Positions 51,620 through 61,631 are shown, numbered from the stretch's first letter. The stretch is DNA of 64,000 nt from Dysgonomonas sp. 216 (GCF_010501065.1 NZ_QVMM01000007.1:1-64000); one strand, 5' to 3'. The notes: generated from the sequence alone by a model not told the origin. Program-made: numbers and translations.

Positions 51620-53545
51620 TTAATCTTGAGGAATTACACGCTTAATACTTCCATCAGCGTTAAATTCCATTTTATCGATACATACCTCACGGAATACTCC
51701 CGGATAAGGTTTAGTTATACCATCAGGACGAGAAATACGATGATACACTATATACCATTCGTCGGTACCCGGCACTTGCAAAATTGAATTGTGGCCTGTT
51801 CCATAAATCCCTCTCGATTCATCTTTCATTATCACTATATTGTCAGAAGGTATAGTTAACGGACCAAGTGGCGACTTCGCTGTTGCGTAACGCACTTTAT
51901 AGTTAGGGCTACCGGTATCATCCTGCGACCAAAGGAAATAATATAATCCGTTGCGATAAAAAACATAAACACCTTCTCGGAACGTTTTGTCTGGAGTCAT
52001 TTCTCTTACAGTTTTCTTCTTAACCGAGGTCATATCTTTATTCAACTCAGCTGCAGCCATAAAACCATTCCCCCAATAAAGATAACTTTTTCCTGTTTTT
52101 GGATCTGTAAATACATCAGGATCGATCTCCTGCCCTCTGTTTACTCCTTCAGGTTTAAAATCGATAAGAGGCTTACCCGAATCAACAAACGGACCAGCAG
52201 GATCGTCGGCAACTGCTACTCCAATTTTTTTAGGCTGACCAGACTTTCCTGCGCTAAAATAATAGTAATATTTATATTTATTCTTTCCTACTTTTTTCTC
52301 TATAATACAAGGAGCCCAAGCATTGCCTTCGGCCCATGACACATCCTTTTTCACGTCAAGAATAATACCTTCTTCTTTCCAATCTTTAAGGTTGTCTGAT
52401 GAGTATGTTTTGAAATAATAGCCACCCCAGCCATGAAAACCGTCGCTGGTTGGATAAAGGTAATATTTTTTATTTTTCTCGGAATATAAAATTTCAGGGT
52501 CTGCATAATATCCTTCAATAACAGGATTTTTATCTTTAGACATTTCGAAACCTTCGGGAACACCCCATTTGGCAGTAACAGCTGCAAGCTCGTGACGAGT
52601 CAAAGGTATAATTGATCCATGACGGGGATGAAAGTTCATCGATATTTCTTTATCTATAACCTTGAAAACATCAAGGTCTTTACTTTCGCAGAACTGATAT
52701 TTCCCTTTCATATACACATCGTACATCAGAATATAAGTGTCACTGTTGATTAATTTAAAAACACTAGAACCCTCAACAGCATCACGGGTTTGTTGTTTGT
52801 AACCGGGTTGTTCAACCCACTTACCCGATGCTAACGAGTCTGTAATAGCAAGCCTAAGACCATTTCCATGCCCTTCGGTTTTATAGAACATATAGTAAAG
52901 TCCGTTTTTTCTTACAATATCCCCATCAATACACGACTTTCCATTTTTAGGAAGAAACAAAACTTTTGGATCTCCTTCAATATCAGTGAAATCGTCGTTA
53001 GTATATGCATAATAAATAATATCAGGACCATTTCCATGTTTCATCGACCAGTACACCATGTACTTCTTAACATCAGGATCGTAAACAGTTTGAGGAGCCC
53101 ACACACGCTTAAGATCTTCTTGCCCCGCATATTTTTTTTGAATATTTATTACGCTTGAAGTCCAATTCACCAAATCGGTTGATTTAAGTAGTATCATTGC
53201 CCTGTTCGAATCCCAACCTTTCGAAGAAGTCATATCTGTTAAAACCATATAAAATGTTTTTCCATCTTCTCCTCTCAGTATATGAGGGTCACGAACACCT
53301 CCTGTTGAACTTATTTTTTTAGAATCAATTACCGGATTGTTGTTATTTAACGACAAATAATTGTAACCATCGCGACTTACTGCATAACAAACAGCTTCAT
53401 CTTCCACACTATTACCTTTAAAATAGGCGAACAAATAGGCTACAAAATCTTTTTCAGCAGGCCCCGACTTATACTCCTGCGCACAAATCGGCAATGCCAT
53501 TAAAGCTACTAATAAAAATAATAACGTCTGCTTTTTTCTTCTCAT
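51620..53545 (-). CDS. Secreted tandem GH43 glycoside hydrolase
   Basis: A 641-residue secreted protein (signal ending PICAQ, 1-22) with two five-bladed GH43 domains, at about 30-325 and 345-641. In each the three acid residues can be placed: domain 1 has VRDPHIL (Asp86), CIDGDIV and VEGSSVF; domain 2 has YYADPEIL, EIDPDVF and FREGVYVF. GH43 enzymes act on arabinan, xylan or related side chains; the exact substrate is open. No SusC/SusD genes are near, so it is not part of a visible polysaccharide utilisation locus. A long palindrome (53607-53636) lies upstream. Confidence 0.9.
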   Translation of the reverse strand: MRRKKQTLLFLLVALMALPICAQEYKSGPAEKDFVAYLFAYFKGNSVEDEAVCYAVSRDGYNYLSLNNNNPVIDSKKISSTGGVRDPHILRGEDGKTFYMVLTDMTSSKGWDSNRAMILLKSTDLVNWTSSVINIQKKYAGQEDLKRVWAPQTVYDPDVKKYMVYWSMKHGNGPDIIYYAYTNDDFTDIEGDPKVLFLPKNGKSCIDGDIVRKNGLYYMFYKTEGHGNGLRLAITDSLASGKWVEQPGYKQQTRDAVEGSSVFKLINSDTYILMYDVYMKGKYQFCESKDLDVFKVIDKEISMNFHPRHGSIIPLTRHELAAVTAKWGVPEGFEMSKDKNPVIEGYYADPEILYSEKNKKYYLYPTSDGFHGWGGYYFKTYSSDNLKDWKEEGIILDVKKDVSWAEGNAWAPCIIEKKVGKNKYKYYYYFSAGKSGQPKKIGVAVADDPAGPFVDSGKPLIDFKPEGVNRGQEIDPDVFTDPKTGKSYLYWGNGFMAAAELNKDMTSVKKKTVREMTPDKTFREGVYVFYRNGLYYFLWSQDDTGSPNYKVRYATAKSPLGPLTIPSDNIVIMKDESRGIYGTGHNSILQVPGTDEWYIVYHRISRPDGITKPYPGVFREVCIDKMEFNADGSIKRVIPQD

Positions 53546-53927
53546 GGTGTTTTAATAATGATTTTAGTGTATTTATTAACTTATATATTTATGTATCAGA
53601 CCAGTTCTGAATAAATGTACATGTTACATTTATCAGTAAAGATAATTATTTTTTTTAAACAAACAGACTGATTAGTTTCATTTGTAAACATATGTGCATT
53701 TTATCCTGTATTTTGGTAAATTCATACACCTTTTATACCCTTTCTATCTTCTATTTTCACATCGAGAAGACTCATTTACAATACACCTTGAAAATAAAAT
53801 TGCCTCTATTATTGTTGATAATTGTTACAGCTTCAATATTCAGCAATAAATACAGGCTCAGATAACCAACAAAACAAGCCTTGAGACATTAAAACATCCT
53901 TTCTTATTCTTCGTTTACACCAATTTA
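53546..53927. other. 382-bp upstream region of the GH43 gene
   Basis: It lies between the GH43 start and the stop of the MFS gene, both leftward. The only clear feature is a 30-bp palindrome at 53607-53636, 60 bp before the GH43 start. No clean TAnnTTTG box was found near it; the rest shows nothing I can name. Confidence 0.5.
53607..53636. promoter_or_regulatory. Palindromic operator candidate before GH43 gene
   Basis: The arms ATAAATGTA (53611-53619) and TACATTTAT (53625-53633) are perfect complements around catgt, and ctga/tcag extend the dyad. Size and symmetry suit a dimeric regulator such as a LacI, GntR or MarR protein, but no regulator gene is adjacent. Confidence 0.55.
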
Positions 53928-55121
53928 TCAGCGTAATTTATTCTTTTCAAAATAAGAGGCCGATATCAATGCAAAAAATATAAGCCCTATTATAATCAAG
54001 ACTGCACATAGGGCAAACAGCCATCCAAAACTAAGACGCTCGATAATGGCTCCTCCGGCAGCAATGCCTAACCCTATACCCATATCCCAAAAACTAAAAT
54101 AAGTTGCATTAGCAGTTCCACGCTGATTATGCCGTGCCAGATTTATAAGCATACTTTGGAACGCAGGATTAATATGTCCGTATCCGGCACCTAATGTTAG
54201 TGCAACCACGTAAAACGTTAACTGATTAGAGCATACCGCAAACAATACGTATGTTATTATCAACAGAATACTTCCCACGTAAATAGTACGCACAATTTTT
54301 CCATTATTTATTGCTTTTGCCGAAAACAAACGGGCCAATACAATTCCAACCGACAATACCATAAAGAACAATCCTGCACTACTTGTAAAAGTTGTTTGAT
54401 CGGTATATAATCCTATAAAATTCGATATAATCCCGTAACCTACCCCCGATAGTAAAAGAAGCACAACACAAGGCAAAGCTTTTAGTAAAATAAAACGGTC
54501 CCACGACAAAGGAGGTTTTTCGACCATACCTATGTGATCTTTTTTTATAGGTGTAATAAAAACTATTGTCAGAAACCCTAACAAACTAACACCAAAGGCA
54601 GAAAGAAATATAACATCGAACGAATGATTTTCGTAAAGCCACAAACCCAATACAGGCCCTATCGCCATAGCTATATTGGCTGCCATTCCAAAATACCCAA
54701 TGCCCTCCCCTCTTCGCTCCGAAGGCATTATATCAACAGCAACCGTACTGCCACTAACAGTACTTATTCCAAACGCAAAACCATGCAACACACGAAAAAT
54801 AATAAATAACACTAAAGTTGCAGCAACCACATAACTGGCAAACATGACACAAAAGAAAGCGTAACAAACCAAATATAATGGTTTACGACTGAATGTATCT
54901 ACCAAAAAACCCGAAAAAGGACGGACAACCAAAGCCGCAATAGTATAAAGCGACAAAACAACCCCCGCAATTGATTCACTCGTTCCAATATTTTCAATTA
55001 AATAAAACGGCAAAACGGGAACCAACATGTAAAACGAGAAAAACAGTAAAAGATTGGACAAAAAAGCCATGACAAAATCGCGTGTCCATAAAGGTGGACG
55101 CTTACATTCAATATCACTCAT
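53928..55121 (-). CDS. MFS transporter, probable drug efflux
   Basis: A 397-residue major facilitator with 12 predicted TM segments. The family motif A is GFLVDTFSRKPLYLV after TM2 (about 76-90), and a DHA1-like motif C is seen in TM5 (AANIAMAIGPVLG, about 147-159). Such transporters use proton exchange for drug or metabolite efflux; the substrate is unknown. It lies 10 bp behind a MarR gene, the usual marker of a substrate-induced efflux pair. Confidence 0.92.
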   Translation of the reverse strand: MSDIECKRPPLWTRDFVMAFLSNLLLFFSFYMLVPVLPFYLIENIGTSESIAGVVLSLYTIAALVVRPFSGFLVDTFSRKPLYLVCYAFFCVMFASYVVAATLVLFIIFRVLHGFAFGISTVSGSTVAVDIMPSERRGEGIGYFGMAANIAMAIGPVLGLWLYENHSFDVIFLSAFGVSLLGFLTIVFITPIKKDHIGMVEKPPLSWDRFILLKALPCVVLLLLSGVGYGIISNFIGLYTDQTTFTSSAGLFFMVLSVGIVLARLFSAKAINNGKIVRTIYVGSILLIITYVLFAVCSNQLTFYVVALTLGAGYGHINPAFQSMLINLARHNQRGTANATYFSFWDMGIGLGIAAGGAIIERLSFGWLFALCAVLIIIGLIFFALISASYFEKNKLR

Positions 55122-55131
55122 TTTTATATTA

Positions 55132-55572
55132 TTATATATTATCTGACAAAAGTTTTTTTAACATCAGTCTAAAGGTTCCTTCATCTATATTCATAAAAAA
55201 ATTCGAATTCACTCCTTCCGTTATTTTTTTCGCCTCCAAAGCTCTTTTTTCTCCTGCTATTGTTAAATTAAGCATCCATGCCCTACTATCGCCCGGATGA
55301 CTGTTTCTCTCTATCAAACCTTTTGCCAACAAAGTTTTCACAACATTTGATACCATCGCTTTATCCAAATGACGCTCTAATACTATGCATTGTTGGGTAA
55401 CTGCATGGTTTTCTTCGCTAAGTTCGAGTACACCGGCTAAAACAACAAATTGCATATAAGTAAGATCGAGGCACTTCAATGCCGAATTCAATATCCGCTG
55501 TTTCAATAACGAAACTTGCATTAAAAGATATCCTAATTGCTCATCGGGTTTATCAATTCTATTACTATTCAT
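55132..55572 (-). CDS. MarR-family repressor of the MFS gene
   Basis: A 146-residue winged-helix regulator with an N-terminal helix, HTH (AVTQQCIVLERHLDKAMVSNVVKTLLAKGLI, about 58-88) and wing ERNSHPGDSRAWMLNLTIAG with the Asp-Ser-Arg of the MarR wing. It is the first gene of a two-gene unit. A 9-bp-arm palindrome lies between the -33 and -7 boxes of its own promoter (55589-55620), the classic layout of autorepression relieved by a ligand. Confidence 0.92.
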   Translation of the reverse strand: MNSNRIDKPDEQLGYLLMQVSLLKQRILNSALKCLDLTYMQFVVLAGVLELSEENHAVTQQCIVLERHLDKAMVSNVVKTLLAKGLIERNSHPGDSRAWMLNLTIAGEKRALEAKKITEGVNSNFFMNIDEGTFRLMLKKLLSDNI

Positions 55573-55588
55573 TCTTAATAAAAACGCG

Positions 55589-55620
55589 CAAATTTAGTTT
55601 ACATACAAACTAAATACAAA
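55589..55620 (-). promoter_or_regulatory. Promoter and operator of the marR-MFS unit
   Basis: On the minus strand TTTG (55620-55617), a 20-bp spacer and TAAATTTG (55596-55589) match the consensus exactly. The palindrome ATTTAGTTT-acatac-AAACTAAAT (55592-55615) fills the spacer and touches the -7 box, so a bound dimer would block polymerase. Confidence 0.8.
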
Positions 55621-55804
55621 TTATTTCCTATTTTAGTACAAAATAATTAATCAAATCCCTTTACAGAACTATAACATACAATATTTATTATTACATTTGG
55701 TCTTAACAAAGCAATACTTTGATTAACTATAAAAAGCTAAAGAATAATATTCATTCAGAGAAAGTTAATCCGAAACAGACACTCTTAAACCTTATTCTAT
55801 TAAC

Positions 55805-58456
55805 ATGAAAAGATTATTCGTAACCTTATTTACCGCCCTCTGTTTTATAATACCCGGACAATCACAAAATCAAACCGACTCCATTAAACGTGCACTAGTC
55901 GATTTATACGCACAGATAGTTGTTTTCCCTCAAGAAAAAATCTATTTACAAACCGATAGGCCTTATTACATGAATGGCGAAAAAATGCATTTCAGAGCAT
56001 ATATTATACATGCTTCGACAAATAAACCTGCTTATATAAGCCGCTATATTTATGTCGAATTATTAGCTCCGAACAACACACTTGCAGTTCGCCAGCAGAT
56101 ACGAATGGAGGACGATAATATGTTTTATGGACATCTGGAACTTCCCGAATCGTTGCCTGAAGGGAATTATACATTAAGAGCATATACGCGCTATATGGAA
56201 AATCTGGATGAATCTCAATTTTATACCCGCCCCGTATTTATTATAGACCCAAACTCGGCTAAGGCTGAAATTGAAACAAATTTTGAGTTTGTTGGCACAA
56301 AGCAGGTCAATGTAGGCATGCGATTTCGGGATGTACACACTAAAGAAATACTGTATCCAAACTATGTAGAGTTACAACTAGGCCAAAATGACAAGAGTAC
56401 AAGAGTAGAGCCAAACGAAGAAGGTTGGATTTATAAAAAGTTCAACCTAAAAGATGAAGATACTGAAAGATGCCTATCATTAGAATACCGAGCCGAATAT
56501 AACTCTTTCAAAAAATATATAAGAATCCCTTATAACAGCAAAAAGCCCGAAATCGGCTTCTATCCGGAAGGAGGAAATTTAATTGCGGAACAAGAAAATA
56601 AAGTCGCATTTAAAGCCCTTTTGCCTGATGGAGAAACAGCAGATATAAAAGGAGCGATATTTAATTCGCAAAACGAACAATTAACAACTTTTGCTAGTAC
56701 TCATGAAGGAATGGGAGTGTTCAACTTCATTCCACATCAAGGAGAAACATATTATGCCGAATGCAATTATGAAAATCAATCTATAAAAATAAATTTACCC
56801 GAAATCAGATCAAATACTTATAACCTGCAAGCATTGTGGGAAGGCGACAGTTTATCGGTATCTGTATGCAAACCCGAAGAATCTCCAGCCGAAGAACTTT
56901 ATTTGCTGATCCATCGCCAAGGTGTACCTCTATACTTCAAAGAGTGGAATCTTTCAGACACAAACAAAAAATGGGCTAAGAATAAACTCCCAACAGGAGT
57001 AACTCATTTAATGCTTCTCTCTGGCAATTTCACTCCAGTCAGCGAACGCTTAATATTCAACTATGTAAAAGATGATATAAATATAAACATTCAGACGCCT
57101 AAAAACACATACGTGCGAAGAGAACACGTTAAATTAAATATTGACTTAGTTAATCAGCCCATAGATACTATTCCTTCAACTTTTGCAATTTCAGTTACGG
57201 ACGATAGAGACGTAAAGTTAGACACAACAACCAATCTTATGTCCGAAATAATGTTGGCATCTGAATTAAAAGGCAGAATAAACAATCCTAAATGGTATTT
57301 TCAGGACAATAAAGAAGCAGAACAAGCCGCCGATTTACTTATGCTCACACATGGATGGAGGCGTTACCATATAACCGAAGCAATACAACGAAACTTACAA
57401 AAACCTGCTATAAAACCTGAGATTACACAGGCTTTTTCGGGTGTACTGAAAAAACCTTCGGGTAAGTTGGCAAAAAAAGGAAAAATAAAAATAACTGCTG
57501 TCGGATATCATTTTTCCGAAGCATACGAAGTAGATGAAAAAGCTCGTTATTTATTCGACAACTTCGAATTCCCCGATAGTACTGCTTATTTCTTTCTTGC
57601 GGTAACTGATAAAAACAAGCCCGAAGTTGAAATACACCTCGACCCAATTAAATATCCCAACATTACGAATCTTCAAATACATGAAGAAGATCTATCCAAA
57701 AAAATTTCAAACGACGAATTCGACGAATACATAACTAAAGCTAACGGAAAATATATATTAGAAAATGGCATGCGTTTGATAGATCTACCGGAAATAACTA
57801 TTCAAACAAAAGATAAACGTAATACAAAAAGATTGAAGAACAGCACCCCAGTACCTCCCGACAGGTTAATTACCTCCGAAAACATAGAAGAAAATCCACC
57901 AACTTCTTTCGAAGAATTATTCCTACGAATGCCTACTATCACAAACGTATCTGATAATGAAGGCGTAATTGTTCGGGGAACACCTGCTAAATTTGTATTA
58001 AACGGTATAAATTTAAATTGTAGTTATTCGGAATTAAGCAACCTTGTAAATGTAAACGATATAGCTCAGGTAGATTTATACACCGAAGCAGGTAAAACTT
58101 TAGTCTTCTCTTCGAACAGTGCTCCCGTAATAGCACTTACAACGTGGCCTCCGGGCATGAGAGCAAAAGCAAGTACACCTACTAATACCAAGCTCATCTT
58201 ACCATTAGGATATCAACAGTATGTTGAATTTTATTCTCCAAAATATGATACGCAAGAAAAGTTGGACGACTCAACACCCGATTTACGAAGTACAATTTAT
58301 TGGAAACCTAACATTATAGCAGATAGTAACAATAAAGCATCAGTGGATTTTTATACAGCTGATGACAAAACAACTTATTCTATAGTTATAGAAGGAATTA
58401 CAAAAAACAAGAATTTCATCTATGAAAGAAAAGATGCCTTTATTAAAGTTGAATAA
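55805..58456 (+). CDS. MG2-like surface protein with TonB plug-like C-terminus
   Basis: An 883-residue secreted protein (signal ending GQSQ, 1-20). EKIYLQTDRPYYMNGEKMHFRAYI (about 43-66) is a macroglobulin MG2-type domain; further beta domains follow (about 150-560). Near 690-770 it has a TonB plug-like segment (SFEELFLRMPTITNV, GVIVRGTPAKFVLNGINL, DIAQVDLYTEAG), but no barrel follows. This architecture is known from Bacteroidota and may help a TonB-linked system or bind host or peer proteins. It lacks the thioester motif of true alpha-2-macroglobulins. Monocistronic, terminator at 58475-58508. Confidence 0.8.
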   Translation: MKRLFVTLFTALCFIIPGQSQNQTDSIKRALVDLYAQIVVFPQEKIYLQTDRPYYMNGEKMHFRAYIIHASTNKPAYISRYIYVELLAPNNTLAVRQQIRMEDDNMFYGHLELPESLPEGNYTLRAYTRYMENLDESQFYTRPVFIIDPNSAKAEIETNFEFVGTKQVNVGMRFRDVHTKEILYPNYVELQLGQNDKSTRVEPNEEGWIYKKFNLKDEDTERCLSLEYRAEYNSFKKYIRIPYNSKKPEIGFYPEGGNLIAEQENKVAFKALLPDGETADIKGAIFNSQNEQLTTFASTHEGMGVFNFIPHQGETYYAECNYENQSIKINLPEIRSNTYNLQALWEGDSLSVSVCKPEESPAEELYLLIHRQGVPLYFKEWNLSDTNKKWAKNKLPTGVTHLMLLSGNFTPVSERLIFNYVKDDININIQTPKNTYVRREHVKLNIDLVNQPIDTIPSTFAISVTDDRDVKLDTTTNLMSEIMLASELKGRINNPKWYFQDNKEAEQAADLLMLTHGWRRYHITEAIQRNLQKPAIKPEITQAFSGVLKKPSGKLAKKGKIKITAVGYHFSEAYEVDEKARYLFDNFEFPDSTAYFFLAVTDKNKPEVEIHLDPIKYPNITNLQIHEEDLSKKISNDEFDEYITKANGKYILENGMRLIDLPEITIQTKDKRNTKRLKNSTPVPPDRLITSENIEENPPTSFEELFLRMPTITNVSDNEGVIVRGTPAKFVLNGINLNCSYSELSNLVNVNDIAQVDLYTEAGKTLVFSSNSAPVIALTTWPPGMRAKASTPTNTKLILPLGYQQYVEFYSPKYDTQEKLDDSTPDLRSTIYWKPNIIADSNNKASVDFYTADDKTTYSIVIEGITKNKNFIYERKDAFIKVE

Positions 58457-58470
58457 TAAGTACTCAGGCT

Positions 58471-58511
58471 AAAAAAATAGCGTACTATAAAAAAACAGTA
58501 CGCTATTTCTT
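58471..58511. terminator. Bidirectional intrinsic terminator
   Basis: A perfect 12-bp stem (aaatagcgtact 58475-58486 with agtacgctattt 58497-58508), a 10-nt A-rich loop and A/T-runs on both flanks. It ends both the MG2-like gene and the convergent DUF4332 gene. Confidence 0.85.
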
Positions 58512-58528
58512 ATTAAATTATACTTATA

Positions 58529-58936
58529 TCAATAGGTCATTTTAGGCTCTAGTTTTTTTGCAAAGTCTATCATTTCCTGAAGCTCCCCAACCGAAGGTAC
58601 ACGGCGCGTTAACTTCTTTATAGCATTCACTTCTTCCATTTTCGCATGCAAATTTGCAGCAACACGATTACGGAATTCTTTCACAGTATCAACTCCTGCT
58701 GCTTCAAGAAGCTCTGAAAATTGTCCTGCAACACCTTTTATACGAAATAAATCGGCATGGTTTGTCCATTTCAAAATCAACGACTCACTAATACCAGTCT
58801 CTTTGGCAAGAGCTTCACGTCCTTTTTTAGAAGCTGCCTTTTCCAACAAATCATCTGTAGTTTTAACTCCAACGGCAATTAGTTTTTTACCGTACACTTC
58901 TCCTACTCCTTCAATTTCTTCAATTTTGTAACTCAT
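58529..58936 (-). CDS. DUF4332 helix-hairpin-helix protein
   Basis: A 135-residue soluble protein made of two helix-hairpin-helix-like units. IEEIEGVGEVYGKKLIAVGVKTTDDLLEKA (about 5-34) and LFRIKGVAGQFSELLEAAGVDTVKEF (about 63-88) each have the I-x-G-V-G pattern. This is the DUF4332 layout. Helix-hairpin-helix units bind DNA without sequence preference, but the family's role is not established. It is convergent with the MG2-like gene and has no partner in an operon. Confidence 0.88.
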   Translation of the reverse strand: MSYKIEEIEGVGEVYGKKLIAVGVKTTDDLLEKAASKKGREALAKETGISESLILKWTNHADLFRIKGVAGQFSELLEAAGVDTVKEFRNRVAANLHAKMEEVNAIKKLTRRVPSVGELQEMIDFAKKLEPKMTY

Positions 58937-59167
58937 ATATTCAAATATTTAATTGTGTAAGTCTGCTTGTATTCAACAACTATTCATATATCAATAGTTG
59001 CCTTATGCTAATATAGAACATTTCGTTCAATTAAAAAGTTTAGAAAGGAATAAATTTTATTGAATACACTACTAAAGTGTCTAATTCTTTTTTTAACAAA
59101 TAAGCATAAAGCATTGAGAATAATAAGTATTATATTTGCAAAATCTTGAATATCTAAAATCAACACC

Positions 59168-61486
59168 ATGAACAGTAGAACTTTACTCTCCATCCTATTC
59201 ACTCTTTTTTCACTTACCTCACATGCTACTTTAGCAATCGACCTTGAAGAAGAGTATATAATCACCTGTTACAACGCAAAAGGAGGCATTGAAATACCCT
59301 CAGATGGGAGTTATCCTCTTATGTATAATAGTTCGGTGGGAAAAACTACAGAACGTGCATTTTGGATTATTAATGAAGAGCAAGATGGAAAATACTCTAT
59401 AAAAAATGCTCTAACCAATCAATACATTAAATATTTTGCGAATAATTACGACACAAGATATGTCGAATTGGCCAACAATCTGGATACTCAAAATAATACT
59501 ACTTTATTTACATTTATACCTGTAGTTAAAAACGGAACAGAATATTATGCAATTGCATCGGTTGCAAATCCAGATCATGTATTCAATAGACGTACCAGCG
59601 GAATTGTCGGGACGTATGAATGCAAAAACAGGAACTATTACGACAACGAACTATTTACTTTAAATACAAAAAACTCATTACCTGCCGAAGGTGGAGACGG
59701 AAAGCTATTCACTTACCTAAGCTCTTTTTCGCTGAATAATAAAGATTTGTCATCGTGCAAGGATAGTAAAATGTATTATTATTCTATTCCCTTGAATTTA
59801 ATGAAATCGGATATACCTTTGATCGTAAAATTTGAGGTTAAAAATGCCAATTATACCCTCAGAATAGAAAATGAGGATGTACTGAATGGTGCCAGTTTTA
59901 CTTTCAAAGATGTAGCTCCGGCTAAAGAATATAAGATAGAAATACTACAAGGCAATTCTGTTATAGCTACCGAATCGCTTTCGTTCACAGGATTACCTAT
60001 TGTACAACTATATACTAATGGCAACAGTTTGAGCACATCTTTCCAAAAAGGACAAATACGTGTTCATGACTCTGAAAACAAGGACTCGTACGAATTACTA
60101 AATGCCGAAATTCGTTATAGGGGAGCAATCACCCTCAACTATCAGAAAAAATCGTTTTCTGTAAAAATAAAAGACGAGAACTGGAATAATCTTGATAAAA
60201 GCTACTTCGGTTTTCGTAATGACAAATATTGGATACTAGATGCAATGGCTATCGATAAAAGCCGTATGCGTAACAGAGTATGTACCGATATTTGGAATGA
60301 TTTTTCTACCGATCCACACTACAAATCGGAAGAACCTAATATGATTAATGGAACACGAGGACAATTTGTCGAAGTATTTTTGGACGACAAATACTGGGGT
60401 ATATACTGTATGACAGAGAGAATTGACCGTAAGCAATTGAAATTAAAGAAATTCAAAGAAGATACACAGCAAGTGCGTGGCCTTTTATATAAAACCTCTG
60501 ATTGGTCTTATTCTGTAATGATGGGGTATCGTCCGGGAATAGGAGTAAGCACCAATTATCCATTAACCAATTATAACAACAATAATGTAGAATGGGATAA
60601 GCATGAAGGTAAATATCCCGATGTAGAGGATGGAGAACCTTTCGATTGGAAACCTTTGTACGATGTGGTTAAACTTGTAGCACACGGCACAAATAGTAAT
60701 TTTGTAAGTAAGATACCACAATATATAGATATACCCGTTTGGGCCGATTATTATTTGTTGATGGAAATGATTATGGCCACCGACAACCACGGAAAGAATG
60801 CCTACCTAAATATGTATAACATAACCGAAGACCAGATTCTGGGAATAACTCCATGGGATATGGATGCAGTATTAGGTAGACGTTGGAATGCAAGTGCAGT
60901 AGGAGCATCTCAAGATTATACCCAGTATATCATTAATTCTGAACATGGAGAACACAATCTGTTCCGTCGCCTGAAACTCACTAATGCAGCCGATTTCAAC
61001 GATCTATTAAAGAAACAATACGACAAGCTTCGTTTTACTCATTTTTCGCCCGAAAACATGTTTAATCGTTTTGAGAATTACAAGCGAATATTCGAAAACA
61101 GTGGTGCTGCCGTGAGAGAAATTGATAGGTGGAACGGAGTAAACGGAATTACTGTAGACTTTGATGCCGAATTGGCATACCTGCACAAATGGCTTCAAGA
61201 TAGAGCAGAATACATGAACGAACAGTATGGAGAGCCAATAGGAAATAGTATTGAAGAAAATCAGGCGTTCGATTACTTCTTCTATCCTAACCCTGTATCC
61301 GACAAGTTATATATTTCAAATATCGAACAAGGAACACCAATTCAAATCTATACTCAACATGGTATTCGAATTTACTCAGGAAAAGCTGATGCGAATAGCA
61401 CTATCGTCGATTTCACTCAATATACTTCGGGTTGTTATTATCTGAAAGTTGGAAACGACAAGGGTAAATTAATAATGAAACATTAA
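59168..61486 (+). CDS. CotH-kinase-like protein with T9SS sorting domain
   Basis: A 772-residue secreted protein (signal about 1-22). Residues about 25-170 look like a carbohydrate-binding beta-trefoil or similar domain (YIITCYNAKGG). Residues about 270-680 are a CotH-type kinase fold: FVEVFLDDKYWGIYCMTERIDRKQL and ITPWDMDAVLGRRW, with the Asp-x-Asp metal site in the latter. The last 75 residues (FFYPNPVSDKLYISN, then GCYYLKVGNDKGKLIMKH) form a type A C-terminal sorting domain, so the protein is exported by the type IX system. A TATATTTG -7 box is at 59131-59138. Confidence 0.92.
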   Translation: MNSRTLLSILFTLFSLTSHATLAIDLEEEYIITCYNAKGGIEIPSDGSYPLMYNSSVGKTTERAFWIINEEQDGKYSIKNALTNQYIKYFANNYDTRYVELANNLDTQNNTTLFTFIPVVKNGTEYYAIASVANPDHVFNRRTSGIVGTYECKNRNYYDNELFTLNTKNSLPAEGGDGKLFTYLSSFSLNNKDLSSCKDSKMYYYSIPLNLMKSDIPLIVKFEVKNANYTLRIENEDVLNGASFTFKDVAPAKEYKIEILQGNSVIATESLSFTGLPIVQLYTNGNSLSTSFQKGQIRVHDSENKDSYELLNAEIRYRGAITLNYQKKSFSVKIKDENWNNLDKSYFGFRNDKYWILDAMAIDKSRMRNRVCTDIWNDFSTDPHYKSEEPNMINGTRGQFVEVFLDDKYWGIYCMTERIDRKQLKLKKFKEDTQQVRGLLYKTSDWSYSVMMGYRPGIGVSTNYPLTNYNNNNVEWDKHEGKYPDVEDGEPFDWKPLYDVVKLVAHGTNSNFVSKIPQYIDIPVWADYYLLMEMIMATDNHGKNAYLNMYNITEDQILGITPWDMDAVLGRRWNASAVGASQDYTQYIINSEHGEHNLFRRLKLTNAADFNDLLKKQYDKLRFTHFSPENMFNRFENYKRIFENSGAAVREIDRWNGVNGITVDFDAELAYLHKWLQDRAEYMNEQYGEPIGNSIEENQAFDYFFYPNPVSDKLYISNIEQGTPIQIYTQHGIRIYSGKADANSTIVDFTQYTSGCYYLKVGNDKGKLIMKH

Positions 61487-61507
61487 CCTTCGTGATATAA
61501 AGAAAAT

Positions 61508-61553
61508 CAAAAGCCTGTTTATAAACGTGAATATAATTTAAGCAGGCTTTTAA
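61508..61553 (+). terminator. Intrinsic terminator after the CotH gene
   Basis: The stem aaaagcctgttt (61509-61520) and aagcaggctttt (61540-61551), with one G-U pair, encloses a 19-nt loop, followed by a short T-run and A/T-rich sequence. Confidence 0.7.
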
Positions 61554-61631
61554 AATATTATAAGTAAATTGCTAAAGCCCGAAACATTTATTATCTTTAG
61601 CAAAACGAATATTCATCAATAAAACAGCATT

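Noticed and set aside
51620..53545. Polysaccharide utilisation locus around the GH43 gene
   Set aside because: No SusC/SusD-like pair or hybrid two-component regulator is close by; the flanks are fimbrial genes and an efflux unit.
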